From the NCBI GenBank assembly GCA_021205185.1, contig JAJPYB010000009.1:1-64000 (forward strand): a stretch of 64,000 nucleotides of DNA, written 5' to 3'. The notes under the pieces were generated by a model. The model searched no databases, was not told the DNA's origin, and was given only the letters and a program-made list of their open reading frames with translations. A program made the translations under genes and the position numbers. Shown in pieces: positions 7,655 through 18,027 of this stretch. Source of the DNA: Ruminococcus sp. (GTDB lineage Bacteria > Bacillota > Clostridia > Oscillospirales > Ruminococcaceae). Numbering within the stretch: position 1 is the stretch's first letter; each line of letters opens with the position of its first letter.

Positions 7655-8872
7655 ATGACAGTATTTGAAGAGCTTAAAAGAAGAGGGCTTATCGCCCAGC
7701 TTACAGATGAAAAGGAAATTGAGGAGCTTACTAACGCAGGCAAGGCGACCTTCTATATAGGCTTCGACCCAACGGCGGATAGTCTGCACGTTGGTCACTT
7801 TATGGCGCTTTGCCTTATGAAGCGTTTGCAAATGGCAGGCAACAAGCCGATTGTGCTTATTGGCGGCGGAACCGCTATGATAGGCGACCCGTCGGGCAAA
7901 TCTGATATGAGAAAGATGATGACAAGAGAAACGATAGATCATAATGTAGAGTGCTTTAAAAAACAAATGAGCAGATTTATCGACTTCTCAGACGATAAGG
8001 CTATTGTTGTAAACAATGCTGACTGGCTGCTTGATTTAAACTATGTCGATGTTTTGCGTGAAGTCGGAGTACATTTCTCAGTAAATAAAATGCTGACATT
8101 TGAGTGCTACAAGCAGAGAATGGAGCGAGGACTTACCTTCTTAGAGTTTAACTATATGATTATGCAGTCCTATGACTTTTACAAGCTATATACTGATTAC
8201 GGCTGTAATATGCAGTTTGGCGGCGATGATCAGTGGGCGAATATGTTAGGGGGTACCGAGCTTATTCGTAAAAAGCTCGGCAAGGACGCTTACGCTATGA
8301 CTATTACCTTGCTTTTAAATTCTGAGGGCAAGAAAATGGGTAAGACTGAAAAGGGCGCAGTTTGGCTTGACCCTGAAAAGACTTCTCCTTATGAGTTCTT
8401 CCAATATTGGAGAAACGTGTCCGACGACGATGTTATCAAGTGTCTGAAAATGCTCACCTTCGTTCCGATTGAAGAAATTGAAGAAATGGAAAAGACAATG
8501 GAGGGAGCGCAGTTTAATAAGGCGAAGGAGCTGCTCGCTTACGAGCTTACAAAGCTTGTTCACGGCGAGGAGGAAGCTGACAAGGCGTTAGCTGCTGCAA
8601 AGGCTGTATTTTCCGGTGGCGGAGTAGATGAAAATATGCCGACTACCGAGCTTTCAGCCGATGATTTAACAGACGGAAAAATAGGAATTTTAACTCTTCT
8701 TGTAAAGGCAGGACTTGCGTCCTCTAACGGCGAAGCAAGACGACTTGTTCAGCAGGGCGGAATCACCATTGACGACGTTAAAAAGACAAACCCTCAGGAG
8801 CTTGTCGAGCTATCCGAGCAAATTGTTATAAGAAAGGGTAAAAAGGTCTTTAGAAAAGTAGTTGTGAAATAG
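7655..8872 (+). CDS. tyrS: Tyrosyl-tRNA synthetase
   Basis: [43 protein letters not shown]-terminal S4-type domain; RBS tggagg. Confidence 0.97.
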   Translation: MTVFEELKRRGLIAQLTDEKEIEELTNAGKATFYIGFDPTADSLHVGHFMALCLMKRLQMAGNKPIVLIGGGTAMIGDPSGKSDMRKMMTRETIDHNVECFKKQMSRFIDFSDDKAIVVNNADWLLDLNYVDVLREVGVHFSVNKMLTFECYKQRMERGLTFLEFNYMIMQSYDFYKLYTDYGCNMQFGGDDQWANMLGGTELIRKKLGKDAYAMTITLLLNSEGKKMGKTEKGAVWLDPEKTSPYEFFQYWRNVSDDDVIKCLKMLTFVPIEEIEEMEKTMEGAQFNKAKELLAYELTKLVHGEEEADKALAAAKAVFSGGGVDENMPTTELSADDLTDGKIGILTLLVKAGLASSNGEARRLVQQGGITIDDVKKTNPQELVELSEQIVIRKGKKVFRKVVVK

Positions 8873-8882
8873 GCAAAGCATA

Positions 8883-8917
8883 ACACCCCTCTTGACTTAA
8901 AAAATCAAGAGGGGTGT
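8883..8917. terminator. Bidirectional terminator between convergent tyrS and trxA
   Basis: acacccctcttga-cttaaaaaa-tcaagaggggtgt, perfect 13-bp stem. Confidence 0.8.
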
Positions 8918-8934
8918 CAGTATTTCCATAAAAG

Positions 8935-9252
8935 CTATTGTGCATTGTCTATTAGCTCGATTATTTCAGACTTTGAAATAAGACCTATCGACTGACCTGT
9001 GATCTTTGCGTTTTTTATAACAACAAGCGTCGGAATGCTGGTTATGCCAAATTCCTGCGCCAGCTCCATTTGCTCGTCAACGTTTATTTTCCCAACTGTT
9101 ATATCGTCACGTTCGTTTGCTACCTGCTCGACGATTGGAGAAATCATCTGACAGGGTCCGCACCACGATGCCCAGAAGTCAAGAAGCACCGTTTTGCTTT
9201 CATTTTTTACAGCCTCGTCAAAATTATCAGCTGTTACTGTTATAATCGACAT
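8935..9252 (-). CDS. trxA: Thioredoxin
   Basis: LLDFWASWCGPCQMISPIVEQVA, cis-Pro SIPTLVV. Confidence 0.95.
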   Translation of the reverse strand: MSIITVTADNFDEAVKNESKTVLLDFWASWCGPCQMISPIVEQVANERDDITVGKINVDEQMELAQEFGITSIPTLVVIKNAKITGQSIGLISKSEIIELIDNAQ

Positions 9253-9264
9253 ATTATACCTCCT

Positions 9265-9465
9265 TTAGTCCTTTGACTTGTAATATAGTCTGCAATGGCA
9301 GTAGCCTTCAAAATCAGGATCCTTTATCTGATCCCTGAATTCCTTGCACATACAAATGTTATCATCAATTTTCTCAAGCTTACAGGGGCAATAGCCGCCT
9401 TTGCGCTTTAAGCCTTCCTTTAGCTTTTTAACAAGCTCCGCATCCTCGTTGAATTTTACAGTCAT
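9265..9465 (-). CDS. Ferredoxin-thioredoxin reductase catalytic-subunit-like protein
   Basis: 66 aa with GGYCPCKLEKIDDNICMCKEFRDQIKDPDFEGYCHCRLYYKS: CPC, CxC and CHC motifs of FTR catalytic chains. Confidence 0.88.
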   Translation of the reverse strand: MTVKFNEDAELVKKLKEGLKRKGGYCPCKLEKIDDNICMCKEFRDQIKDPDFEGYCHCRLYYKSKD

Positions 9466-9508
9466 TAAAACTTACCTCCGTAAAATACTCTTCCCGAAAA
9501 CTCAGCTA

Positions 9509-10495
9509 TTATTGTCTGTGCTTTAGCTTTTGCTGAACCTGTCTGATGTCAATTCCGAAAAACCTGAGCGGCTCGAACGACAAAAGTCTTGAAATTATTC
9601 TGTCGTCGTATTTTTCGTTAAGCTCTGACAGCGACATATTCGTTGTGACAATTATCGGCTTTTCGAGATTTATTCTGTTGTTGATAATCGTATAAAGTCC
9701 CGACTGGAAAACCGAAGAGTTAAACTCGCTTCCAAGATCGTCTAAAATGACAAGATCGGCGTTCGTCAGAACCTCTATTGTGTTTCCTTCCTCTCGTCCA
9801 AACTGTTCGTTCTGAACCTTAGTCAAAAAGTTCTGAATAGAATCGAACGCTACGTTCTTGCCGCTTAGCATAAGCTTTTTTGCAATACAAGATGACAGAA
9901 ACGTTTTACCAAGTCCTGTCTTTCCAAGCATAAAAAGGCTGGGGGAGCTGTCAGAAAAATTATCCGCATATATCATACAGTAGTTTTTGAGCGCCTTCAT
10001 TCTCTCCTGAGCGTTTATGCCGTTTGAGTCTACCGTATTCGGGTAATATTCAAGTCTGAAATCTGAAAAGTCAGAAAGCTTAATGTGGCAGTTTTTTGAA
10101 ATCTCCACAATCTGATACTTGTTTATAAGCCGCTCGAAGCATTCGCAGCGAATGCCTTCATGGTAGCCTGTATCCTTACACTTTTCGCAATAGTATTTAG
10201 GCTTCAGATAATCTGACGGATACCCACAGTTTACAAGCATCATTTCAATCTTTCGCTGGTTGGAAAGATTTTCGTTTTTCAGCCTTTCGATAATTTCGTT
10301 TATATTTCCGTAGTGCGAGCATATAGCCCGTGTCAGCTCCACGCTTGTATTTAAAATGCTCTGCTCAAGAGATGCCACTTCAGGCAGTCTAGCTGCAATT
10401 TCAACCCGTCTTTTTTCAAGGCTTTGCTCAGCGTCTAAGCGTCTGCTCTCAAGCTCAGCAGCTGCCGCTTTAAAAGCGTTAGATGTGTTTTCCAT
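9509..10495 (-). CDS. DnaC/DnaI-type ATP-binding helicase-loader-like protein
   Basis: Cys cluster YYCEKCKDTGYHEGIRCECFE, Walker A LGKTGLGKTFLSSCIAKKL, Walker B LVILDDLGSE. Confidence 0.9.
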   Translation of the reverse strand: MENTSNAFKAAAAELESRRLDAEQSLEKRRVEIAARLPEVASLEQSILNTSVELTRAICSHYGNINEIIERLKNENLSNQRKIEMMLVNCGYPSDYLKPKYYCEKCKDTGYHEGIRCECFERLINKYQIVEISKNCHIKLSDFSDFRLEYYPNTVDSNGINAQERMKALKNYCMIYADNFSDSSPSLFMLGKTGLGKTFLSSCIAKKLMLSGKNVAFDSIQNFLTKVQNEQFGREEGNTIEVLTNADLVILDDLGSEFNSSVFQSGLYTIINNRINLEKPIIVTTNMSLSELNEKYDDRIISRLLSFEPLRFFGIDIRQVQQKLKHRQ

Positions 10496-10499
10496 ATTA

Positions 10500-11459
10500 T
10501 CACTCCTTATTATCAGTCAAAAAATTTATCGAGTAGTTTTCAAAGTCGCCGATGTCGTAAGACTTATCCTTCGCCTTTCCCTTTGAAGCGGCTTTCTTAG
10601 CGTTTAAAGCCTCAATATCATTTGTGGTTTTAACGCCTTCCTTTTCCCAGTTAAGCAGGATTTTATTCATATACGCAAAGCTTAGCTTTCCCGTGTTGTC
10701 AAGCGTCAATTCGTAGGCTGCCTTTATAAGCTCCTCGCTGAACTCCTTTTGCCGCCACGACTCAATCATCTGACTTTGCTTGGTTGAAAGGTTCGAGCTT
10801 ATACCAAACATAGACTTGAGCTTGCCTTCGTAAGAATGTGCCTCGCTCATTTTCTGTACCTGCTGCTCAACGTCGTGATAGTCTGTAAGTCCGTTTTCAA
10901 ACATTGACTTTGCAACCGCTTCGATGTACTTTATACTGCTTTTTCCAATTCCAACGCAATGCTCTGCTAAGATTATAATCGACTGAGCCGAAAAACCGTA
11001 ATATTCGTATAAATTTATGTATCCGCATATTTCGCTGAACCTGAGATTTCTGTGAAGCGTTACCGCAAGCTCGTCGAGCATAGTCTTGATTTCAATATTT
11101 GAATCAACTATCTTTGCTATCTGCTTGCTATCGTATTTTACAGGCGCTTCCTTTACAATTGAATTTGTGTCAGGATTCAGCTCACTTGAAGAAACAATCG
11201 TTGACGCAGAGCTTTCAGGTTTACCAATGGAAACAATTCCTGCCTTGTTCCAATACAAAATTGCATTGTCAACTGTGTCGCCCGTAACCCCAGTCTTAGA
11301 AGCTATATCATCAGTAGAAAGTCTCGCCGATTCGCTTCCCAGTATATAAAGCAAAACCTTGAAAAAATCGCCGCTTGCTTCTTGTAAATGCTCGTCTATC
11401 GCCTTGCAGGGAACGCTAAAATGCCTTGCTGACGATGTAACGCTGATATTATAGTCCAT
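10500..11459 (-). CDS. DnaD domain primosomal protein
   Basis: Winged-helix-like N-terminus, DnaD-type C-terminal repeats (MIESWRQKEFSEELIKAAYELTLDNTGKLSFAYMNKILLNWEKEGV); ORF-track start trimmed to MDYNIS at 11459. Confidence 0.85.
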   Translation of the reverse strand: MDYNISVTSSARHFSVPCKAIDEHLQEASGDFFKVLLYILGSESARLSTDDIASKTGVTGDTVDNAILYWNKAGIVSIGKPESSASTIVSSSELNPDTNSIVKEAPVKYDSKQIAKIVDSNIEIKTMLDELAVTLHRNLRFSEICGYINLYEYYGFSAQSIIILAEHCVGIGKSSIKYIEAVAKSMFENGLTDYHDVEQQVQKMSEAHSYEGKLKSMFGISSNLSTKQSQMIESWRQKEFSEELIKAAYELTLDNTGKLSFAYMNKILLNWEKEGVKTTNDIEALNAKKAASKGKAKDKSYDIGDFENYSINFLTDNKE

Positions 11460-11629
11460 TTTTCGATTGCCTTTCCGCTTTGAGCTTTGAGAAATTTCTC
11501 TTTTATGACAGTATACCATAAATTTTCACTGATTGCAATTTAAATTGAATACTTGCCCTTGAAATTATTTTCCTACTATGCTATAATGTCTTAGATTACA
11601 CAATATATGTTAGTAAAAGGAGAAAAACT

Positions 11630-13024
11630 GTGGTTGTAAAACCTATATCTAGTGGAATTGAAAGCTTCGAGCTTTCTCTTTTAAAAAACGTCATCAAGGA
11701 AAAATATAAAGGACGTTCTCCTGTGTGCTATCTTCATTCCTACGGCTGTCAGCAAAATGTTTCCGACGGCGAAAAAATAAAAGGGGAGCTTGAAAGAGCA
11801 GGCTTTGTATTTTGCGAGGACGAAGAAAGCGCCGACTTAATTGTTTTGAATACCTGCGCTGTAAGAGAAAACGCGCACGAGCGTGTTTACGGAAAGCTCG
11901 GCGAGCTAAAGCACCTAAAGGAAAGAAACAAAGAGCTTGTAATATGCGTTTGCGGCTGTATGGTACAGCAGGAATATGTAGCCGAAAAAATAAGGGAAAC
12001 CTATCCTCATGTTTCTTTGGTATTTGGAACCTTCGCTTTGCCGTCGCTTCATAAAATGCTTTATGAGGTTCTTGCATTTAAAAAGCGAGTGTTTAACATA
12101 TCAGAGAATGACGACGCTCAGATTTACGAGGACGTGCCAATGGTGCGTGGAAGTAAATTCAAAGCTTATGTAACGGTTATGTATGGCTGCAATAATTTCT
12201 GCACATACTGTATTGTGCCGTATGTCAGAGGAAGAGAGCGAAGCCGAGAGCCTGATGCTGTAATCAGCGAGGTGCGCCAGCTTGTCGCTGAGGGCTATAA
12301 AGAAATCACTCTTTTGGGTCAGAATGTAAATTCCTACGCTTATGGCTTTGAAAAGCTGCTAAGAGCGCTTAACGATATCGAAGGCGGCTTCTGGATACGC
12401 TTTATGTCCTCACATCCTAAGGACGTATCCTTTGAGCTGATTGATACAATAGTCGATTGCGAAAAGGTTTGCACTCATCTTCATCTTCCCGTTCAAAGCG
12501 GAAATGATGAAATTCTTATGAGAATGAACAGGCGATACGATACCAAAAAATACCTTGAAATTGTAGACTACGCAAGAAGCAGAGAAGATGGCTTTTCATT
12601 TTCAACGGATATTATCGTCGGCTTTCCGGGCGAGAGCTATGAGCAATTTTGCGACACGAAGGCTTTTGTCAAAAAAGTGGGGTATGATAATATATATTCC
12701 TTTGTTTATTCAAGACGAGAGGGAACCAAGGCTTGTGAGCTTGAGGACAATATAAGCTCAAAGCAAAAGGGCTTGTGGCTAAGGGAGCTTTTAGACGAGC
12801 AAAGAGAAACAGTTGAAAAGCTGTTTCAAAGATTTGTTGGCAGAACGCTCAGAGTGCTTGTCGAAGAAAAAAGTAAAAAGGACGGCTTTTTAACAGGACA
12901 CAGCTATGAGAATATCATTGTTGAGTTTGAGGGGGACGAGTCCCTGACAGGAAGCTTTTGTAACGTTAAAATCCTTGACGCTATGAACTGGGCGTTAAAA
13001 GGAAAACTAATAGATCAGATTTGA
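11630..13024 (+). CDS. miaB: tRNA-2-methylthio-N6-dimethylallyladenosine synthase
   Basis: HSYGCQQNVSDGE, CxxxCxxC in GCNNFCTYCIVPYVRGRERSR, TRAM-like C-terminus; GTG start after aaaggag. Confidence 0.95.
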   Translation: MVVKPISSGIESFELSLLKNVIKEKYKGRSPVCYLHSYGCQQNVSDGEKIKGELERAGFVFCEDEESADLIVLNTCAVRENAHERVYGKLGELKHLKERNKELVICVCGCMVQQEYVAEKIRETYPHVSLVFGTFALPSLHKMLYEVLAFKKRVFNISENDDAQIYEDVPMVRGSKFKAYVTVMYGCNNFCTYCIVPYVRGRERSREPDAVISEVRQLVAEGYKEITLLGQNVNSYAYGFEKLLRALNDIEGGFWIRFMSSHPKDVSFELIDTIVDCEKVCTHLHLPVQSGNDEILMRMNRRYDTKKYLEIVDYARSREDGFSFSTDIIVGFPGESYEQFCDTKAFVKKVGYDNIYSFVYSRREGTKACELEDNISSKQKGLWLRELLDEQRETVEKLFQRFVGRTLRVLVEEKSKKDGFLTGHSYENIIVEFEGDESLTGSFCNVKILDAMNWALKGKLIDQI

Positions 13025-13039
13025 AAAGGAGAAATTGTT

Positions 13040-13447
13040 ATGTCAGTTATTGAAAAGGCAAGAGAGCTTGGAAAAGCATTGCAGGAGAGCGCTGAGTATC
13101 AGCAGTATATTGAGGCTAAGCGTGTAAACGACACCGACGTTGATTTACAGAATATGATTGGTGAATTCAATATGCTCAGAATGCAGCTCAATCAGGAAAT
13201 GTCAAAGGAAGAAAAGAACTCTGACGAGATGAAGCGTCTTGACGGAGAGATTAAAACTCTTTACGGAAAGATTATGTCAAACAAGAGTATGGCTGAATAC
13301 AATGCTTGTACTGAAAAAATGGAAAAGATTATGAACAGCGTAAACTACATCATTTCACAGGCTGCTAACGGTGAGAATCCGATGACCTGTCCCGAAACTG
13401 CGCCTAGCTGTACGGGAAGCTGTTCAACCTGCGGCGGCTGCCACTGA
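13040..13447 (+). CDS. YlbF/YmcA family regulator with a Cys-rich C-terminal tail
   Basis: YlbF-type helical region (VIEKARELGKALQESAEYQQYIEAKR) plus tail MTCPETAPSCTGSCSTCGGCH; adjacent to miaB. Confidence 0.87.
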   Translation: MSVIEKARELGKALQESAEYQQYIEAKRVNDTDVDLQNMIGEFNMLRMQLNQEMSKEEKNSDEMKRLDGEIKTLYGKIMSNKSMAEYNACTEKMEKIMNSVNYIISQAANGENPMTCPETAPSCTGSCSTCGGCH

Positions 13448-13472
13448 TATTTGAAATTCTATAACGAGGGGA

Positions 13473-16025
13473 GTGAGCTTTCAGATGCTTAAACTTTGTG
13501 ATGTTGACCTTGAAAAGGCTTCGCCGATGATAAAACAGTACGCTGAGGTGAAGCTGAAACACCCAAAGCATATACTGTTTTACAGACTTGGCGACTTTTA
13601 TGAAATGTTTTTTGAGGATGCGTCCTTAGCGTCAAAGGAGCTTGAGCTTACTCTTACCAGTCGTGACTGCGGTATGAGTGAGCGAGCGCCGATGTGCGGA
13701 GTTCCGTATCATTCCTGCGATGTCTACATAAAGAAGCTTATTGACAAAGGCTATACCGTTGCAATCTGCGAGCAAATGGAGGATCCCAGTGACGCAAAGG
13801 GACTTGTAAAGCGTGAGATAACAAGAGTTGTAACCCCTGGAACGCTTACTGAAAGCAGTATGCTGGATGAGGGCAGCAATAATTATCTTTGCGCTTTGTA
13901 TTATAAGGCTAAATGCTTTGCCCTGAGCTTTGTTGACATTTCAACTGGCTCTGTTCATCTGTTTACCTTTAAGGGTAAAAACGTAAGAACAGAGGTCATA
14001 AACGAGCTGGCTAAGTATACGCCCTCTGAAATAATAACCAATTGCACAGAGAAGAGCTTAAATGAAATAGCTGAATTTATCGACGATAAGCTTCATTCCT
14101 ATTTGCAGTTTTTTACTGACGATGCTTTTTCAGTTGATATTTACAAAAAAAGCGTGCTGACTCAATTTTCCGCTTCTTCATTTGAAGAGCTGGGACTTGA
14201 TGAAAGTAGTATTGAAGCGAACGTTATTTGCGGAATTTTCGGTTATGTTGAGAATACTCAAAAGGCAGCTGTCGGCAGATTTACAGAAATTACCCGCCAC
14301 AACAAAGAGCAAACTATGGGTATAGGCGTTACAGCTGTCAGAAATTTAGAGCTTGTAGAAACGCTTAGAAACAAGGACAAAAAGGGCACACTGTTTTGGG
14401 TTTTGGATAAGACAAAAACCTCTATGGGAAGGCGAATGCTAAGGACCTCGATTGAACAGCCTCTTGCAAACCCAATAAAGATAATGGCAAGGCTTGACGC
14501 TGTCGACGCTTTGGTTTCAAATTCGCTTGCAACGCCGAGAGATGTAAAAAGCCTTTCAAGGTCTGTTTTGTCGCTTCCGCAAATCAAAGCTCAGCTTAAA
14601 GAATTTGACAGCTCGCTTTTAGCGGAACTAAACGAGCAGATTTTTCCCTGTGAGGAGATTTCAACTCTTGTTGAAAACGCAATCGTTGACGAGCCGCCAG
14701 TAAATGTCAAAGAGGGCGGCGCCATAAAAGAAGGCTTTAATGCTGAGCTTGACGAGCTTAGAAGCATTATATCCAACGGCAAGGGAATCATTGAAGATAT
14801 AGCTGAAAAAGAGCGCAAAAAGACAGGGATCAAGAAGCTGAAACTAGGCTACAACCGAGTGTTTGGCTACTATCTGGAGGTTTCAAAATCTTTTGTGGAT
14901 CAGGTTCCGTCCTATTACATAAGAAAGCAAACGCTTGTGAATTATGAAAGATATGTAACCGATGAGCTTAAAGACGCAGAGAATATGATTCTCGGTGCGA
15001 GCGATAAGATAGTCAGGCTGGAGCAGGATATTTTTTCAGAGATAATTGCTTTTATTGCTGACTTTCTTGTTGAACTTCAAAGCTCTGCCAACGCAGTAGC
15101 ATATATTGATATGCTATGCTCGTTTGCAGAGGTTTCAGTAAGCAATAATTACGTTAAGCCTGAAATTTCAGTCGACGGAATCATTGATATACGAAACGGC
15201 AGGCATCCGGTCGTTGAGCTGATGCAAAGGGACGAGATTTTTGTTCCAAACGACGCATACATAGACCTTACTGACAATCGCTTGTCAATAATTACAGGTC
15301 CTAATATGAGCGGTAAAAGCACATATATGCGTCAGGTAGCTCTTATTACTCTTATGGCGCAGATAGGCTGTTTTGTTCCGTGCGATTATGCGAAGATTTC
15401 TGTTGTTGATCAGATTTTCACAAGGGTAGGAGCTTCTGACGACTTAACAAGCGGACAGTCTACCTTTATGGTTGAAATGAGCGAGGTAGCAGAAATTGTT
15501 AGCTTAGCTACAAAGAACAGCCTTGTTATTTTAGACGAGGTAGGAAGGGGAACCTCTACCTACGACGGACTTTCAATAGCAAGAGCTGTGGTTGAATATA
15601 TTGCCGGTAATTCAAGGCTTGGCTGCAAAACATTATTTGCAACTCATTACCACGAGCTTATCGAGCTTGAAGGAAATGTAAACGGAGTCAGGAATTTAAG
15701 CGTTGCTGTAAAGCAGGTTGGCGGAAGCATTAAGTTTTTAAGAAAAATTGTAAGCGGCGGCGCTGATGAAAGCTATGGAATTGAAGTTGCAAGGCTCGCA
15801 GGTCTGCCAAAGGCAATAGTAAGCCGTGCTGACGAGCTGCTCAGTCAGTTTGAAAGCGAAGCTATGAAAGAAGCTTCATCTTCGACAAGCGACCAGCTAA
15901 GCTTTGATGAGTTTAACGAGAATAAAGCTACTAAAATGCTTAAAAGAACCAATATTGACGAGATGAACGATACAGAGCTTCGGGAATTTGTCAAGAATTT
16001 AATTAAATATGTCAATATGACATAG
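13473..16025 (+). CDS. mutS: DNA mismatch repair protein MutS (start may be ATG 13485)
   Basis: FYRLGDFYEMFFEDA, ITGPNMSGKSTYMRQ, ILDEVGRGTSTYDGLSIA, TLFATHYHEL. Confidence 0.97.
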   Translation: MSFQMLKLCDVDLEKASPMIKQYAEVKLKHPKHILFYRLGDFYEMFFEDASLASKELELTLTSRDCGMSERAPMCGVPYHSCDVYIKKLIDKGYTVAICEQMEDPSDAKGLVKREITRVVTPGTLTESSMLDEGSNNYLCALYYKAKCFALSFVDISTGSVHLFTFKGKNVRTEVINELAKYTPSEIITNCTEKSLNEIAEFIDDKLHSYLQFFTDDAFSVDIYKKSVLTQFSASSFEELGLDESSIEANVICGIFGYVENTQKAAVGRFTEITRHNKEQTMGIGVTAVRNLELVETLRNKDKKGTLFWVLDKTKTSMGRRMLRTSIEQPLANPIKIMARLDAVDALVSNSLATPRDVKSLSRSVLSLPQIKAQLKEFDSSLLAELNEQIFPCEEISTLVENAIVDEPPVNVKEGGAIKEGFNAELDELRSIISNGKGIIEDIAEKERKKTGIKKLKLGYNRVFGYYLEVSKSFVDQVPSYYIRKQTLVNYERYVTDELKDAENMILGASDKIVRLEQDIFSEIIAFIADFLVELQSSANAVAYIDMLCSFAEVSVSNNYVKPEISVDGIIDIRNGRHPVVELMQRDEIFVPNDAYIDLTDNRLSIITGPNMSGKSTYMRQVALITLMAQIGCFVPCDYAKISVVDQIFTRVGASDDLTSGQSTFMVEMSEVAEIVSLATKNSLVILDEVGRGTSTYDGLSIARAVVEYIAGNSRLGCKTLFATHYHELIELEGNVNGVRNLSVAVKQVGGSIKFLRKIVSGGADESYGIEVARLAGLPKAIVSRADELLSQFESEAMKEASSSTSDQLSFDEFNENKATKMLKRTNIDEMNDTELREFVKNLIKYVNMT

Positions 16026-16045
16026 GAAACTCAAATGGAGAAAGT

Positions 16046-18019
16046 ATGGCAAGAATAAAGGTTTTGTCAAGAGAGGTTTCCGAGCTTATAGCTGCAGGGG
16101 AGGTAATTGACCGCCCTTCGTCGGTTATAAAGGAGCTTTTGGAAAACTCTATTGATTCAGGCGCTACCAACATAACAGTTGAAATTAAAAACGGCGGCAG
16201 AACTTATATGCGAATTACCGACAACGGTTGCGGAATTTCGTATGAGGATTTGCCTACCGCCTTTGTTCGTCATGCCACAAGTAAGATAAATGAAAAAGAG
16301 GATTTGGAAAAAATATGCTCTTTAGGCTTCAGAGGTGAAGCGTTAGCGTCAATCTGCGCTGTATCTAAGGTTTCGGTTTTAACAAAGCAGTCTCAGGATC
16401 AGCTGGGTTCGAGAATTGAAAACGAGGGCGGCGAGGTTCGTTTGCTTGAGGAGTGCGGCTGCCCTGACGGAACGACTATTATTGTAAGAGATTTGTTTTT
16501 TAACGTACCTGCCCGGCTTAAATTCTTAAAGAAGGACGTTACCGAATCAAATTCTATAGCCTCGATAGTTAATAAGATAGCGCTTTCAAACCCTGATATT
16601 TCCTTTAAATTTATAAAGGACAACAAGCAGGAGCTTGTAACAGCAGGAGACGGAAAGCTGTTTTCAGCTATTTATTCGGTCTTCGGTAAGGAATTTGCAA
16701 ACTCTCTTTTGAAAGCCGATTATACATACAACGGCGTCAAGGTGTCGGGTTACGTAATAAAGCCGCTTTTGGCAAAGGGAAAAAGAAGCTTTCAGAATTT
16801 TTTTGTAAACGGAAGATATGTAAAATCTGTCACCTGTATGGTGTCGCTTGAAGAAGCGTATAAAAATCAGATTATGGTCGGAAAATTTCCTGCCTGCGTT
16901 TTAATGCTTGATATCGACCCGTCGCTTGTCGACGTAAACGTTCATCCTGCAAAAATCGAGGTGAAGTTTTCAAACGAAAAGCTCATTTACGACGCTGTAT
17001 ATTTTGCAGTTAAAAATGCGCTTATGAGCGAGCAAACTCCAAGCGAAATGGTAGGGGAAAATACAAGGCATTATAAAACCTCCGAGCTTTTCGGCTATAA
17101 GACTGACGACACAGTTCAGCTTTTCTTCAAGAGCGATAAGGTGCCTAAACAAGATGCGCCGAAGCTTGAATATGTAAACGAACAGGCAAAGCCAAAAACT
17201 GATTTTTTCCAAAATGTTTCTGTAAGGGAATCAAAGCCCGGCAAGGGTGCAGTAAGCGGCGTTTTGAAGGTTGACAGACCCGAGTATGCTTTTTCAAAGA
17301 AAAACGCTAATGTGGAAACAGCTGATAACAATATCAAACAAGAAAAGAACGATGAGCCAAAAACAGGCGGCTTTAAATATATAAACAGCGAAAGCTTAAA
17401 GAAAAAGGAAATAGTTGAACCGAACCCTGAAATTACAGAAAAAGAGGATGTCTATACTCGTGTAATAGGTGAGGTTTTTGATACCTATATCGTCTGTCAG
17501 CGTGGAAACGATATGTACCTGATAGATAAGCACGCCGCTCACGAAAGAATGAATTTTGAGAATGTTAGAAGAAGTCTTAACCGCCTTGACTGTCAGATGC
17601 TTCTGTCACCGATTGAGGTGCTTTTAAGCTACGACGAGTATGACGCTGTGATTGAAAATATTGAAAACGCAAAGGAGCTGGGCTTTGTTTTAGAGGACGC
17701 AAAAGCTCCGTTTATTAAGGCCTTAGGCGTTCCTGTGATAATTGATGCGCTTGACGCTGAGGAGGCTGTAAGCGAGCTTGCAAAAAATTACCTTGAGCAT
17801 ATGAAAAATCCTCAGATTGACGTATTGGACGAGCTTTGCCATTCGATAGCCTGCAAGGCTTCAATAAAAGGAAACGTACCGTCTGAAATTGAAGAGCTGA
17901 CCGAGCTTTGCGAGAAGGTTTTCGATGAGGATTTAGTTAAATACTGCCCTCATGGCAGACCTATATTTGTAAAGTTTTCACGGACAGAAATTGAAAAGCT
18001 TTTTAAGCGTATAGTGTAA
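16046..18019 (+). CDS. mutL: DNA mismatch repair protein MutL
   Basis: IAAGEVIDRPSSVIKELLENSIDSGAT, DNGCGI, HATSKI, C-terminal DKHAAHERMNFE and CPHGRPI. Confidence 0.97.
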   Translation: MARIKVLSREVSELIAAGEVIDRPSSVIKELLENSIDSGATNITVEIKNGGRTYMRITDNGCGISYEDLPTAFVRHATSKINEKEDLEKICSLGFRGEALASICAVSKVSVLTKQSQDQLGSRIENEGGEVRLLEECGCPDGTTIIVRDLFFNVPARLKFLKKDVTESNSIASIVNKIALSNPDISFKFIKDNKQELVTAGDGKLFSAIYSVFGKEFANSLLKADYTYNGVKVSGYVIKPLLAKGKRSFQNFFVNGRYVKSVTCMVSLEEAYKNQIMVGKFPACVLMLDIDPSLVDVNVHPAKIEVKFSNEKLIYDAVYFAVKNALMSEQTPSEMVGENTRHYKTSELFGYKTDDTVQLFFKSDKVPKQDAPKLEYVNEQAKPKTDFFQNVSVRESKPGKGAVSGVLKVDRPEYAFSKKNANVETADNNIKQEKNDEPKTGGFKYINSESLKKKEIVEPNPEITEKEDVYTRVIGEVFDTYIVCQRGNDMYLIDKHAAHERMNFENVRRSLNRLDCQMLLSPIEVLLSYDEYDAVIENIENAKELGFVLEDAKAPFIKALGVPVIIDALDAEEAVSELAKNYLEHMKNPQIDVLDELCHSIACKASIKGNVPSEIEELTELCEKVFDEDLVKYCPHGRPIFVKFSRTEIEKLFKRIV

Positions 18020-18027
18020 GGTGAGTT

